From: Exophiala sp. HKRS030
Lineage: Eukaryota > Ascomycota > Eurotiomycetes > Chaetothyriales > Herpotrichiellaceae
Assembly: GCA_023897205.1 (NCBI GenBank)
Contig: JAHWDD010000001.1
Location: 6,386,001-6,450,000 of the forward strand
Length of the DNA: 64,000 nt
Direction: 5' to 3'
How positions within the stretch are numbered: position 1 is the first letter of the stretch; each line of letters starts with the position of its first letter. Below, piece by piece: positions 1-11,341 of the stretch. Made by a program: the position numbers and the translations under genes. The notes beneath the pieces were generated by a model that was given only the letters and a program-made list of their open reading frames with translations, ran no database searches and was not told the origin of the DNA.

Positions 1-388
1 ATACCAACCGTTTGAGCACGGCTGGCGTTATTATGTTTGACATTTCAACGGTCTGCTTTTTTTGATTTTTTTGACAGAGCGATGGTCTCGTTCTGTTAGA
101 TTCGGGGCATCTTGCAAGGGACGGGTAGCTGTCTGTGACAGGTTGATATTCTTTGAGCATGGGCTGCGATCATGTTATGAGGCGAGGTCAAGAGCGTTGA
201 AAAAAAAGAAAGTGATAACCACGTGCGAATGATTTGTCGACATCTATTAATACAAGCCTTGCGGCCTCAATTCTATCATCTTTACCTACTGGTGACAAAG
301 TGTGAGCACTCGACCACCTCGCCAATTCCATATCTCTAGTTAGTGAGTGATGAATGCTCGTGACAAGGCTGCTAATTAGTATAAAGCT
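1..388. other. Intergenic, 3' flank of MFS gene
   Basis: No open frame or family resemblance is visible here. The stretch lies downstream of the MFS transporter, which is read leftwards and stops at 389. It contains short T-rich runs near 55-75 and an A-run near 200 but no recognisable RNA gene or repeat. It should hold the 3' untranslated region of the transporter. Confidence 0.5.
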
Positions 389-1949
389 TCATCGATCCTT
401 GCGCCGCAACAACATCGATGGCTTCCCACCGATGTAGAAGAAGGACAGCAATGCAGTGAGGCCCGATATGCCGGCGAAGACTGCATTCATGTTGCCATAG
501 CCGATACGGGTACGCAAGGCGCCGCTGAGCAGCGGACCAACGGTCAGACCGGCGCAGAAAGCCACCGAGTTGAAGCCGTACAACTGGGCGTATGGACCGT
601 TCTCGCCGAACAGGTCCGGGTTGGCCTTGTGGTAGCGCTGGATAACCTCGCTGGCCTCGACGATGCTCGGCGATCCAATGATGGCGAGCCCGACGCCGTT
701 GAGCGAGATCAGCGCGCAGTACAGCGCGATGTTGCCTGTCCCCGACACGAAGCGGTATTCGGGCAGTCGGAGCAGGATCATCGCGGGGACGAGGTAGGTG
801 AAGCCACCGACCGCGGCGGGTTTCGTGCCGTACCGATCGACGGCCCAGCCTGCCACAGGGCCTAGCGCGATGTATGGTAGGACTAGAGGTATGAATAGGA
901 GGCTTGAAGAGAGTGAGTCGAAGCCGAACAAGTCTGCAGCCTGGGTTGGGATGGTGGCATCGTAGGCGCCGATTAGACTGGCCTGCACGCATGCGAGCAA
1001 CAGCGAGACTGGAAGTCGTGGGTCTCGGAAGCAGTAGAGGATTGGCAATGTTTGGAAAATCCTGTTTGAACCTGGGAGATTTGGTACTTGTTGTCCTCAT
1101 CCCTCTTCGGCAACAGTAGATCCTCTTCATTGGGTTCCACACTCTCCGAAGATGTTTCTTCATCTCCACGGTCTCTCGCGTCCGTGGTATTGCTTCCGTG
1201 CTCAGAGGTTTGGTTGAACTTGGCGGCGGCTCTCTTCTCGACTACCAAGATTCGAAGGAGGAAGTCCGCCGCGAGGATCCCCCAAGCAAGACTGAATACA
1301 CCAAGTTTACCTTTTTTCTTGTAAAGCACACCACCCAATACCGGTGCAAGCAGCTCGCCAGAGGAGATGAACGAGAATATCTGTAGAATGTGAGATGGTG
1401 CGGGCTTCCTCCTAGGATAGAAAGAAAAGAAAATCTTACCGTGCCGATGACCTTGCCCAAGTTCTCGGGGCCCACAGTGTCCATGACCATGGCAAGGCCG
1501 ACCGTCCAAACAACCGCAGCGCTCGTACCCTGAAGCACTCTTGCGACGACAAGCACGGCGAGATTCTTGCCAAACGCGAACAAAGCTGTGGCGCCGATCA
1601 AAACGGCCAATCCTAGCAGGAACGGCATTCGGCGAGAATTGGTTCTGTCCGCGAGAATTCCGATGGGAATGGAAAAGATGACGCTGGCCGCCGCGTACGC
1701 CGCCAGAAGACCTGACACTGAGGGTTGTATCTTGTCCTCTGGTAGGTGCAGGTCGTTTTGTAGCAGGAACGGTAGTACTGGGACGACTAGGCCGTATAGG
1801 AACAGGTCGGTGAATAGACCGACGGCTACTGTGATGAGAATGAACGTTGTGCTGGCTCGCCATGCCAGACCGCGTGGTGGTTTCATATGTTGAATGTCTC
1901 TTGCCGTCCGTGTGTCGAGGTCGAGGATGAAACTTGCCACAGTCCGCAA
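389..1949 (-). CDS. MFS transporter, DHA1/VMAT-like
   Basis: Twelve-helix major facilitator transporter, probably a proton antiporter at the plasma or vacuolar membrane; the substrate cannot be told from sequence. The N-terminal half has the FTDLFLYGLVVPVLPFLL first helix and a typical loop 2-3 motif (IGILADRTNSRR). The C-terminal half has GPVAGWAVDRYGTKP, the repeat of that motif. The two halves are joined by an acidic cytosolic loop. Exon 1 ends at 1440, and an intron of 59 nt (1381-1439) begins GTAAGA and ends CAG. Translation could start at 1949 or, giving a more usual N-terminus, at the internal Met at 1886. After the loop the frame changes between about 1096 and 1046: the reading before it (ending near KYQISQ) and the conserved PILYCF segment after it are one base out of register. 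Either a short intron or a missing base explains this. The family call is firm; the exact gene model is not. Confidence 0.8.
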
Positions 1950-2453
1950 ATATGATCTTTTAATGATATGGAGAGTGCCAATAAAACGAGGGTTTGTTAT
2001 AGTCGATTGAAAAGAGAGGATCTCTATCGATGCCGTTCACACAATATGTGGTGGTAAGGCTAATGCATACTCCATACATGAAGATGACCAGAAGAAGAGA
2101 CACAAATTGTACTGTAGTCGATGAAGTGGAGCGCGGTGAGGTCATCAGTCAGGAATCTCCCATCAACAAATTTGTGCAGGCACGAACAGCCTAGGTGAGC
2201 TCAACACCAACATATTGTAACATTTATGATTTCTCAGATCCTGCATCCTCGCCCCTACATCTGCTGAAGTTTGTTACATATCTGGCGCCGTAATGGCGGT
2301 GCAGACGATTTGTATGTTCCTTCGACAACCACGTTTTGTGACATTTACACGAGTTTTCTTACATCCGAATTTTGATATGCGCTTGTTCAAGGGCACTCAT
2401 TCATGTTAGTGGCACCAAGAGCGCGCAGACTTGGAGGACAGGTCTGATTTAGC
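1950..2453. other. Intergenic, promoter of MFS gene
   Basis: This stretch lies upstream of the transporter start and downstream of the folate gene stop. I see no protein-coding signal and no repeat. It should contain the transporter promoter and the 3' end of the folate synthesis transcript. Confidence 0.5.
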
Positions 2454-3989
2454 CTAGGGCTTTGCGGCTTTCGTGAGTTTCTCGCCAAATGATGAGTCTC
2501 GCTGTCGATAAACTGCATCTGCCATTTTTATGACCTGAGCCATTTCTCTCGTATCGTGAACTCGTACTATCTCAGCACCTCCAGCAATACTCGTCGTGAC
2601 TGCCGCAGCAGTGCCAAATTGCCGTTTGTCAGGTTGATTGACATTCGTGATCTTGCCGATGAATCCCTTGCGGCTAGTGCCAACGAGCCATGAGAATCCA
2701 GATAGATCGTCACCGCCTCCCGGAGAGGCTGCCCGGAATTCCTGTAGACTTCGGAGCAGTTCTAGATTTTGAGCCTCGTCCTTCGCAAAGCCCACTCCAG
2801 GATCCAGGATAATGCGCCAAGGAGGAATTCCAGCAGCAGTGGCCGCCTTGACACGCTGTGCCAGCTCTTGATGCACGCCTTTCACTACGCCGTCGGGATA
2901 GTCTGTCAACTTTGTCATGTTTTGAGGGTTGCCTCTCATGTGCATCAGGACGACTGTGCATCCAAGCTCAGCAACGGCGGCGAGCATGTCATCATCCAGC
3001 ATCCCAGCAGATACGTCGTTGATGAGATCTGCACCAGCACGGATTGATTCCTTTGCGACATAGGAATAGAATGTGTCAACGCTTATGAGGATGGAGCTGC
3101 TGTCTTCTCGCTTTCTGATGGCAGTGATCCATGGTAGAACTCGCTCAAGTTCCTCCTGAGCACCGATTAGAGTCGCGCCTGGGCGGGTGCTCTGTCCCCC
3201 AATGTCGATGATATCCACTCCATCTGCTATCAGACGATCCAATTCCTGGCCTGTTTCACCTGACAGCACGACTCCGGTATTGCCGTTGGTATTCGAGAAG
3301 GAGTCTGGCGTAGCATTAATAATGCCCATCAGCAAAGTCTTGCGGTTTGGGTCATTAGATCGGATTAGTCCATCTGAACCATGATCTGGACGATCATGAA
3401 GGACTGTGACTGATGACATGAAAGGGTCCTTTGGAGTCAGGTCGTTGAGATGTTGACGAATGGTGCGATTTGCAGTATCTGGTGAGAACGTTGGGGCAAT
3501 AACTGGTCCGGCAAGATGCTAAGGCCAAGTTAACAAATGTTCCATGCCATGATGTATACAAACTCACTCGCAAAGAGGCCGGAGTACAAATTCCCTTTCC
3601 AGCATCAGTTTATGTGGTACTTCTAATCGTTCATTCGTAATGTGCTCATTATTGTAGAGCAGAATGTCCAGGTCAATGGTTCGCGGGCCTTTCGGAATTC
3701 TGCGTTCTCTTCCAAGGCTCAACTCAATCTCCTGAAGTACATCCAGAAGCTCCAGAGGTTGGAGGATCGTTTCCACCTGACACACCCCATTTAAGAACGG
3801 GTCCTGTTCATCATAGTACATTGGCTTTGTTTCGTACAAGTGACTCAACTTGGTGACACGTAGGCCCTTTACCTCCATACGTTTCAAGGCCGCTTCGATG
3901 TTAGTGATACGCGATTCTCTGCTCTGATTGCTGCCAAAGGCAACTACGGCATTGTTGCATGACTTGGCCGAGATATGCATTGCACGCAT
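2454..3989 (-). CDS. Folate synthesis enzyme, HPPK-DHPS
   Basis: Bifunctional enzyme of folate synthesis. The N-terminal part (3989 to 3567) is 6-hydroxymethyl-dihydropterin pyrophosphokinase: it opens with the AFGSN loop and has GPRTIDLDILLY, the HPPK signature. The C-terminal part (3518 to 2454) is dihydropteroate synthase, with MGIINATPDSFS, the GGQSTRPGA loop, DLINDVSAG and LDPGVGFAK. A 49-nt intron (3519-3567, GTGAGT..TTAG) separates them. Splicing there leaves the reading one base out of register. A single missing base in the CCCC run at 3493-3496 would restore a continuous linker of the usual type. Fungal homologues (FOL1 of yeast) are normally trifunctional, with dihydroneopterin aldolase in front; no such domain is visible here. 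An upstream frame (about 4200 to 3990) starts with an Arg/Ser-rich stretch that could be a mitochondrial presequence, but I could not join it cleanly. Confidence 0.85.
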
Positions 3990-4200
3990 CCTCGGGCAAC
4001 CTGCGTGGAGGATGAACGTGGTCGGATATCGTTGCGCCTCACTGTTGATATCTGTATGGGTGAATTCACCAGGCTAAAAGATCTCAACTTCCATGAATTG
4101 AGTTCATGTTTGGGATTGATACCATACGAGCATGATGGGAAAGGGAAAGATCTTGTGCGGTGAGCTGTCGTTACAAGCGGATGAATTACGTTGATAGTAG

Positions 4201-5058
4201 CATAGAGTCTTTGGGAAAGTGACATGAGTGATCTTGAGTACTTGATTCCGCTAACATGTTCACAATAGATCAATGGAGCCTGATCACAGACTTTTTCATC
4301 GCGACAATACTGGCGAGAAAATTGTTAGTTCTAAAAATCAAAAGTCAGACAGGGTATTTGATTTTGCGATTTGCGGAGAAGTTTTTGCTGTCGACTAGTC
4401 ATTTCCATATGCTTTTTGTCAGGCATCTGATTATTCCAGGAGATCAAGCCCTGGGCGAAAGAGTCATGGACGAGTCATTCAATCACGGTTCATTGCCAAA
4501 CCCTCCATAGGCAACTTAGCCGAGTGCGCTGCACCACCTCCGCCGTGATCAATTGAAGACAAGTCGGATTCTCTGGCTGTGGATGTGATGGGGATCGTTG
4601 CTAGTAGACAGTTTGGTAGTAATTGCCTGAGGTTCCGTTCGACGTATTCGCGAGTGAGGATGATTTCCCCAGTACTTCAGATACCATACAATTTGGTTGC
4701 CATGTGCACACCGTTCATCGTACCCCAGAAACATGGAGCAACCCCAAGACGCTAAGAATGAACCAGTGGTAGGCTGGTAGCCTCGAAGAGACCCCCCAAT
4801 GCCCGTCAGGGTATATGCCTCGGTACTTTGACAACTTTCAAGATCACAAACTAACATCCTGCGCATATCCACAACATCGGGTGAGAACCCAGGGAGTTCT
4901 ACCTTTTCTTCTTCTTTTCGACTTCGTTCCTCCCTCGATCTGCACCTCATCCTCTTCTGATTCCATCGATACCGACCTTTGTCGATCCATCACGTTCCTG
5001 AAAGCATCCACTGCTGATTGATTTCCGCCCTCCTCCCTACCCAAACCAACTCTTCACC
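4201..5058. promoter_or_regulatory. Divergent promoter, folate gene and nitronate monooxygenase
   Basis: Shared upstream region of two divergently read genes. The side next to the monooxygenase has a pyrimidine-rich leader (about 4900-5058, runs of CTTCTT and TCCCT) just before the ATG at 5059, which has CACC before it. No conserved protein is seen in either strand. Exact promoter elements are not identifiable. Confidence 0.5.
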
Positions 5059-6473
5059 ATGGCTTCACCACAGCAAATCAGAACCACCAGCACCGATCTC
5101 CTGAAGATCAAGCATCCAGTCATTCTTGCTGGCATGAACGTTGCCGCCGGCCCTAAGCTGGCTGCTGCGGTCACCAATGCCGGCGGACTTGGTGTCATCG
5201 GAGGCGTAAGATTTCATACCTCATCCCTCCTACACTGAAGGGAGATTGACGATCTGCAGGTTGGATATACACCAGACATGCTCCGAGAACAGATCGCTGA
5301 GCTCAAAGGCTATTTGAATGATAAAAGTGCCCCATTCGGCGTTGATCTTCTTCTACCTCAAGTCGGTGGTAGCGCCAGAAAGACAAAGTGAGATTTCTAG
5401 GAGGGATTCGTTCGCAAGTGCAATATGCTGACATTGGCAAAGTTACGATTATACCAAGGGAAAACTTGGTGAATTGGTTGATATCATCATCGATTCCAAG
5501 GCTGCACTTTTTGGTAAGATTGAGACAACGGTCTTCGAAATCCATTATTGATGGGACTAACTCATCATAGTATCTGCCGTTGGCGTGCCTCCACGAGAGG
5601 TCGTTGATAAGCTTCATAAGCATGGCATCCTATACGCGGTATGATCTTCTATTACACCAGATATTGGATGAATGACCATACTGACAAAACCCCAGAATAT
5701 GATCGGACACGTTAAGCATGTGAAGAAGTGCCTGGAGCTCGGCGCCGATATCATCTGCGCCCAAGGCGGCGAAGGCGGTGGCCACACTGTAAGTCTTTCC
5801 CTAAGATCATCTCGATAAATCTGATTGTTGCTCAGGGCGATATTCCCACCAGCATCCTCATCCCTGCTGTGGCCAAGATCCTTCGCGAAGCACCTAACTC
5901 CAAGTTCACTGGCAAACCCGTCCAGCTGGTTGCCGCTGGAGGTATCTTCAACGGCCAATCTCTCGCTGCTGCTCTAACGCTAGGTGCCTCTGCCGTCTGG
6001 GTCGGCACAAGATTCGTTCTGTCCGAGGAGGCTGGTGCTCCTAAGGCTCACCAGGAAGCCGTCCGCACTGCCGGTTTTGACGACAACATCCGCACCATCA
6101 TCTTCACTGGACGACCCCTCCGTGTCAGAGCCAACGATTATATCCGAAACTGGGAGGAAAACCGCCAAGATGAGATCAAGAAGCTTACGGCCAAGGGTGT
6201 TATCCCGGTAAGCTCTACCCTCGCAAGAAACGAAATTGCATAGCGAACTGAGACTGACACAATTTCTCAATAGGTTGAACACGACTTTGAGGAAAGGGGG
6301 ATGACCTCTCCGACGATGACATGGAGAACGCTCGCCCATTCCTGATGGGCAAGGCAGCAGCCGTTGTGAACGAAAAGAAGTCTGCTCGCGCTATCGTCGA
6401 CGAGTTCGTCAATGATGCTGTGGCCGTTCTCCAAGAGACAAACGGCTTCATTGTGTCCAAGAGCAAGCTATAA
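5059..6473 (+). CDS. Nitronate monooxygenase (2-nitropropane dioxygenase family)
   Basis: FMN enzyme that oxidises alkyl nitronates to carbonyl compounds and nitrite, protecting against toxic nitro compounds. Seven exons: 5059-5205, 5260-5387, 5443-5513, 5571-5638, 5696-5788, 5836-6207 and 6274-6473. All introns are 47-66 nt with GT..AG ends. Family landmarks are PVILAGMNVAAGPKLA and AGGLGVIGG at the N-terminus, CAQGGEGGGHTG for the flavin phosphate site, and QLVAAGGIFNGQSLAAAL followed by LGASAVWVGTRF. Expected length is about 359 residues. In the last exon the frame breaks at a run of five G (6296-6300): as written, translation stops at 6343-6345, but adding one base restores a conserved C-terminus (ENARPFLMGK and on) to the TAA at 6471. 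A splice acceptor inside that exon (after 6296) would also restore frame but would drop residues the family normally keeps. Confidence 0.9.
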
Positions 6474-6891
6474 TTCCGTCATATGTGCAGATGTAATCTA
6501 CTTCAATAAGATGCCCCTACCTGACCCATTTTTGGATACCTTTGCTGCAATTTACCCTCATCACGTAATGTGTTCATGTTCTAGAATTGAAATCACTTGT
6601 TATCGCTGGAAGTAGTGCATAGAATCAGGAGGGAGATACGTTGTTTTCGAAGCCCAACGAATCTAATCTATGCTAGTTTGGCTACATGTGCTTGTTTTCC
6701 ATCACTTCTCTCGACTCGTTGCAGTGTGCGATCAACTTCGACTGCGTCCAAGGGTGCTATCACGGCGATGTCGTGACGATAGACGTTTCCAGTCGGTTTT
6801 CCTATCTTGAAAGATTCTAACAAATGCTTGAGCCGAACATTCTCCTTAACCATAGACGCGGCGATTTGTTCTGCGCAGCGATCGAGCGAGC
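6474..6891. other. Convergent intergenic with a short unexplained frame
   Basis: Space between the 3' ends of the nitronate monooxygenase and the Hsp70-like gene. On the minus strand 6853 to 6668 holds a 61-codon open frame with ordinary protein-like composition and no low complexity. The same frame extends upstream to the Hsp70-like stop without interruption. I do not recognise it. It may be an eroded gene end or chance. Confidence 0.35.
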
Positions 6892-8823
6892 TTATGCATA
6901 CTCAGCGTTGACTTTGCCATATTCCTTGTCCTTGTGCCACAAAGAGTACTCGGTATGTGCAGAGAAGAACTTGACTCTGATCTGAAAATTCAAAACATAG
7001 TACTCATTGCCATCCGCACCAATGTGAATGGGAATCGCGGTTTCCGGGATCGAAGAAAGATCAGCGGTGAGAAGGACTATTTTTTGGATATCTAGTGGGG
7101 TCAGCACAGTGTTGCGCAACAAGGACGGCAAGTCTGGCTCACCTCCACAAGGGTATATGGGGGCTTTGACGCTGCTGGCTGAGGCGAAAGACATCAAGCG
7201 TGCCTCATGAGTTTGAAATCCGCCATCAGTCACGAGCTTTTCACTGTAGAATTTGGCGATCATGGGTGCATTCTCGTTAATATCGTCGCCCTACTCTTGA
7301 TTAAGTCTGACGATTCTGAGGGACGCTGTCTTCTCACCTTTTCGACGAACCATTCCACCACTTTGATTCTGTATTCACCATCAAACGGGTCGAAGTACCT
7401 ATTGAGAGTTAATGTTGTAGTATCGGGTTTGTTTCTAAACCTACTTTCTGCCGTGTTCATGTATGGTCGGATCATAGGAAACACTGCAAGACACCCCGTA
7501 AGCCTTACGTGCCACTCGCGACGCAATAGCAATCCGTGAAGTATCTGGTGCATCTTGGCCGAGAGCTCTGATCAATGCTCCACGGACAACAGCGGTCCAA
7601 CCATTAGCAGGCTGTAGGACTTCGATGTGATTCGCGATCATCTTCTCAATGCATTTGCGAAGATATGCAGATTGGCCGAATCCTCCAACAAGGATAACAG
7701 CCTTTGCATTGTTTGCCTGCCTGAGCTGGCTATTCACAAGGGTGGTGATGGTAGCAATGACAGGGTCGAAGAGAGACTTGAGAATATGACCAGCAATTGT
7801 CATTTTCTGACGCTTGATACCTTTCTCAGCGTTGTCTGCAAGGCCAGTGACACGCACGACAATATTGGTCTCGTCTCCAGTGAACTTGCGCTTGACTGAA
7901 GTTTCGAAGTCAATCATGGCGTCCTCAACAGTGTCCTCATCAAAACCTTCTGCATCGCACAGCTGCTCCTCTAGATATTTGCGAAAGATTCGGTTGAGAA
8001 ATACACTACCGCAGGCATCCCCAGATCCGGCAACAGCTTCACGTACTTCAACAGTCGGCTGAAGTTTCGTGATGCAGTATGTAATCAGATCGACGGTTCC
8101 ACCACCCGCGTCGCAAAGGACAAATTTGTCGCCGACAATCAGGTTGTGCGGGTCCAATGCATCAAGGGCATACACTACGGCAGCCTCTGGCTCTGTAATG
8201 ATTCTGACGTCGTTTCCCATCCCAGCCGCCATCGCGCACTGTCTTGTACGGTCTTTTGCCGAGTCGTCCCAGATCGCAGGTACAGTGATTATGAAACGAG
8301 TTGGGGTAGTGCTGATAATCCCTTCGCCTAACTTGAGTTTGAGGATATTAAGAGCGTGTTTACGCAGGCAAGTGAGATAATCTGTGGTCATCTGAACGGC
8401 CCCAATTGCACCATCATAGGTTGGCGGAAGAGCTTTCGGATCAGGATAATTGATGGTCAAATGAGACACTTCATGTTCCTGATTGTGATCGAGTCCTAGC
8501 TTGAACCACTGGTGGCGGTCTTCATCTTCACTGATCTCAAATCCCCATTTGAGGACACCAGATTCATAGCTCAGCTCCGTGGGCACCTTTTCACTGGTCT
8601 GGCCTTCGAGTGAGCCCTTAGTGTCGGGCCACTGTACAATTGTGGCTTTGATATCAGGCTATCAGACATTAGTCGAAGTCGCACAAGCAAGAACGGAATA
8701 GGCACGAACACGTGCAGTCTGCGCCCAAGCCAGAGCAGAATAAGTAGTGCCATAATCCACCGCAATGACGATTGAGCGCTTCATGGTGTCGGCTGGACGT
8801 TTAGAAGGTTGTGTAAGAGCCAT
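6892..8823 (-). CDS. Hsp70-like ATPase (orphan actin-like fold protein)
   Basis: Large, diverged cytosolic Hsp70-type ATPase of the kind common in filamentous fungi, related to the HSPA12 group rather than to Ssa or Kar2. Exons run 8823-8710, 8658-7445, 7398-7338 and 7272-6892, with introns of 51, 46 and 65 nt, giving 589 residues. The nucleotide-binding fold is complete: AVDYGTTYS (phosphate 1, near residue 22), ITEPEAAVVYAL (connect 1), LCDAGGGTVDL (phosphate 2) and ILVGGFGQSAYL (adenosine motif). The canonical substrate-binding beta domain is not evident; the C-terminal 130 residues look like a short beta-rich extension. The start at 8823 was chosen because the frame upstream has no better Met; Met at 8784 is an alternative. 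It is transcribed divergently from the coiled-coil gene at 9153. Client and function are unknown. Confidence 0.85.
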
Positions 8824-9152
8824 TCTGATAGAAAGATAAATTACCTGACTCGATGTTTGACTGACGGTAGATGTTTGGTCGAAGGATAATGACCAGGAAA
8901 ATAAAGTCGGAGAGCGAAGACTGCCGGTTGGTGAGTTGAAGCGAAGCAGGAAATGCCTAGTTACGTGAATAAAGAGTGACACGTAATGTCAATTTCGAGA
9001 CTTCACATAGACAATCAGCGGTCCAGCAGTGATGGATGTGAAGGCCTGCCTAGCCGCTTAGACCTTCGAACCAACATCAACCTCGTCTGAGACCTCTCGT
9101 TTTATCAGGGAAAGCCACCCAATCTGCGATCCTGTATTCTCGTCTCGGAACC
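8824..9152. promoter_or_regulatory. Divergent promoter
   Basis: A 329-bp region between the start codons of the Hsp70-like gene and the coiled-coil gene. No coding signal. Its shortness suggests that the two genes share control elements, but no specific site is recognised. Confidence 0.5.
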
Positions 9153-10833
9153 ATGTTCTCTGCGGTTGAGAGTCTTGGTAGAACGATGGTCGAATGGGCA
9201 ACCATCAAAAAGGGTCCTTCAAATGGTCAGATTGCAAAGCAAAACCATGGCGGAAAGAGATTGACTTCGACAACCCAGAGCTTGCTGAATGACAACTGGG
9301 ATGGTCGCAGCAGTCCAGATCCCTTGTCCGAAGAACATGCGACTAATCAAAATAAGAAGAAAGTATCATTGACAGGACCTTCACATGACAACATTCAGTC
9401 CATCGGGTTTGATTCCGACCTGAAAGCGAAAGCTACCGAAGTCAACTCACCGCACATCGGTGCCAGATCCTCTACTACCGGAGAATTTAAGCAGACTTCG
9501 AGTAGAGAGCCAACAAATCTTCGGCTTCTTCGACAATGCCACAAAGAGTCTCCCTCCCACACGGCCAACAGCGGATGGCCTACGCCCTCAGCTTATGGGC
9601 AAGCAGACATCCACGAGCTTCGCCGAGAACTTCAGCAGGTCACTACAGAGCTAACATATTGGAAACAAGTCAGTGGGGAGGACAAGCTTCGAATCGAGAA
9701 TTTGAACGGCAATCTCACGAAGTTGAAAAAAGACGGAATGGAGAGTGCTCGACAACTACACAACTTGAGAATACGATATGATTCAGAAGTCGAGTCATCG
9801 ACAAATCTGCAGACACAGCTTCGAGAGGCTCATCAACAGAACCAACTTTTTCAGCAAAGCCTTGAGGAATGCAAGTCTCGCATCTTCCAAATGCAGCCAT
9901 TCCAGGGCCCTACGGACCAGACCATCGCAGAGATGTACGCAGATTTGTGTAGGAGCATTGATACCTTCGTTCACACAGGTTTTAGCGGAAATGATTTTGA
10001 TATCATGCAACTCAAAGCAGTCGATCCCAGCTGGCAGGTGATTGGCCTTGAGCACTTTTCTTCTGCGGAAAGAGTGGCAATTGCTTCGAATGCTGCCGTG
10101 GCACATGCTATGCTCACTTCTCTTGTCATGAGAGGCTTAATCTTTTCTTGCATGGACCACAAGACTGTTCACCCAGGTATAGCAGATGTGCTGAACAGGC
10201 AATTGGGAAGAGTGATCACAGCAATCGGAGAATTGATGCCGCCAAAAGGTATGAAGCACTGGACAAGCGCCGGATATTGCTGACCTCAAATTAGATTCAG
10301 AAGCATGCCGAGAGTGGAAGATTGACTTGTATCGTGCATTGGATATCATCCCCGGAGTGCAGAATGTTACAGCGTCCGGGTTGAGAAACACATGCGAAAT
10401 GCTTTCAAACACTGCAGCTATAGTTGGGAGGTCCGAACAAGCTGATGACGATTTTCGCAAGAATTGCGAAAGCATTGTACAGGATGCAGCTAGCCTTGCA
10501 CACCATATCCGACTTTCAACAAATGAGTACATTTTCCAGGAGGTCTTCGCCCCAGACGATTCTTCGATTGAAAGAAGCATGTTTGTGAAAGACCTCAAAC
10601 ACATGTTCGTCATTGATAGCAAGACCGGCCTTACGCTGGGAAACGCCAGTGTTCCAATTGCCGATCCGAACGGAAAAATCGGCGAGAAGATTTGCAACGT
10701 ATTCCCTACCCTATTCCGCCAGGCAACCGCAGAAACCACACCAGAATTACTTCACAAGGGAACAGTCATTGTTGTGTTTGATCAGGAAGTCCCGGTGGTT
10801 AGAAAGCGCAAGCCTCGACCAGTGGTCGAATGA
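9153..10833 (+). CDS. Coiled-coil protein of unknown function
   Basis: Two exons, 9153-10248 and 10295-10833, joined across a 46-nt intron (GTATGA..TTAG), giving 544 residues. The first 150 residues are polar and probably disordered. Residues about 155-260 are a coiled coil (ELRRELQQVTTEL and following heptads). The remaining half looks globular and helical: it contains a tract of the type TIAEMYADLCRSIDTFV and ends with a hydrophobic segment followed by a basic tail (RKRKPRP). I recognise no named domain. The layout, a disordered N-terminus plus coiled coil plus conserved helical C-terminus, is common among uncharacterised Pezizomycotina proteins. It is divergent from the Hsp70-like gene. 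Confidence 0.75.
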
Positions 10834-11341
10834 CATGGAGCAGCAGAGCACCAACGCAAAAGCAGATCACAGGAGGTTCGGCCTGTCCTCGATGGTCAAC
10901 TCAAGATGGCTGTCCGCCGCGGAAGTAAGGTAGATTCTTCACAAGGAATCAAGGGCGGCCGTGGATGTTTGGTAGCAGCGAAGGGGAAGCTAGACAACCC
11001 ACACAATGACCTATGGTGATTGAGTGATCATCCTTCACACAGCTGAACTCAGCAAGGCCAGCCCCTTACTGCGAAAGGGTAGTGATTATGTCTGTGAGAA
11101 CAAAACGTCAGTAGAGCCATCTGGTGTCGATGGCCAGCAGTGTGCAGGGATGAACATACATAATTGATAGCTGACATAATATCATTGCTGGAAGATTCCT
11201 TGGCACAAAAGTAGACTAAACCTGATTAGTCAATCTCGAAATGTGCGATAATTACAAAGTGACTTTCTATCGTCGCAAGACAGCCATTGTCTACGCATTT
11301 GGTATTCTTCCTCAACTTATCCACACACTGAATCTCAAGTC
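10834..11341. promoter_or_regulatory. Intergenic, promoter of eIF3g gene
   Basis: Region between the coiled-coil gene stop and the eIF3g start codon. No conserved frame is visible. It should hold the eIF3g promoter and short leader; no specific element is recognised. Confidence 0.45.

Noticed and set aside
10137..10739. 200-codon minus-strand frame
   Set aside because: It is antisense to the coiled-coil gene, whose plus-strand exons join in phase; shadow.
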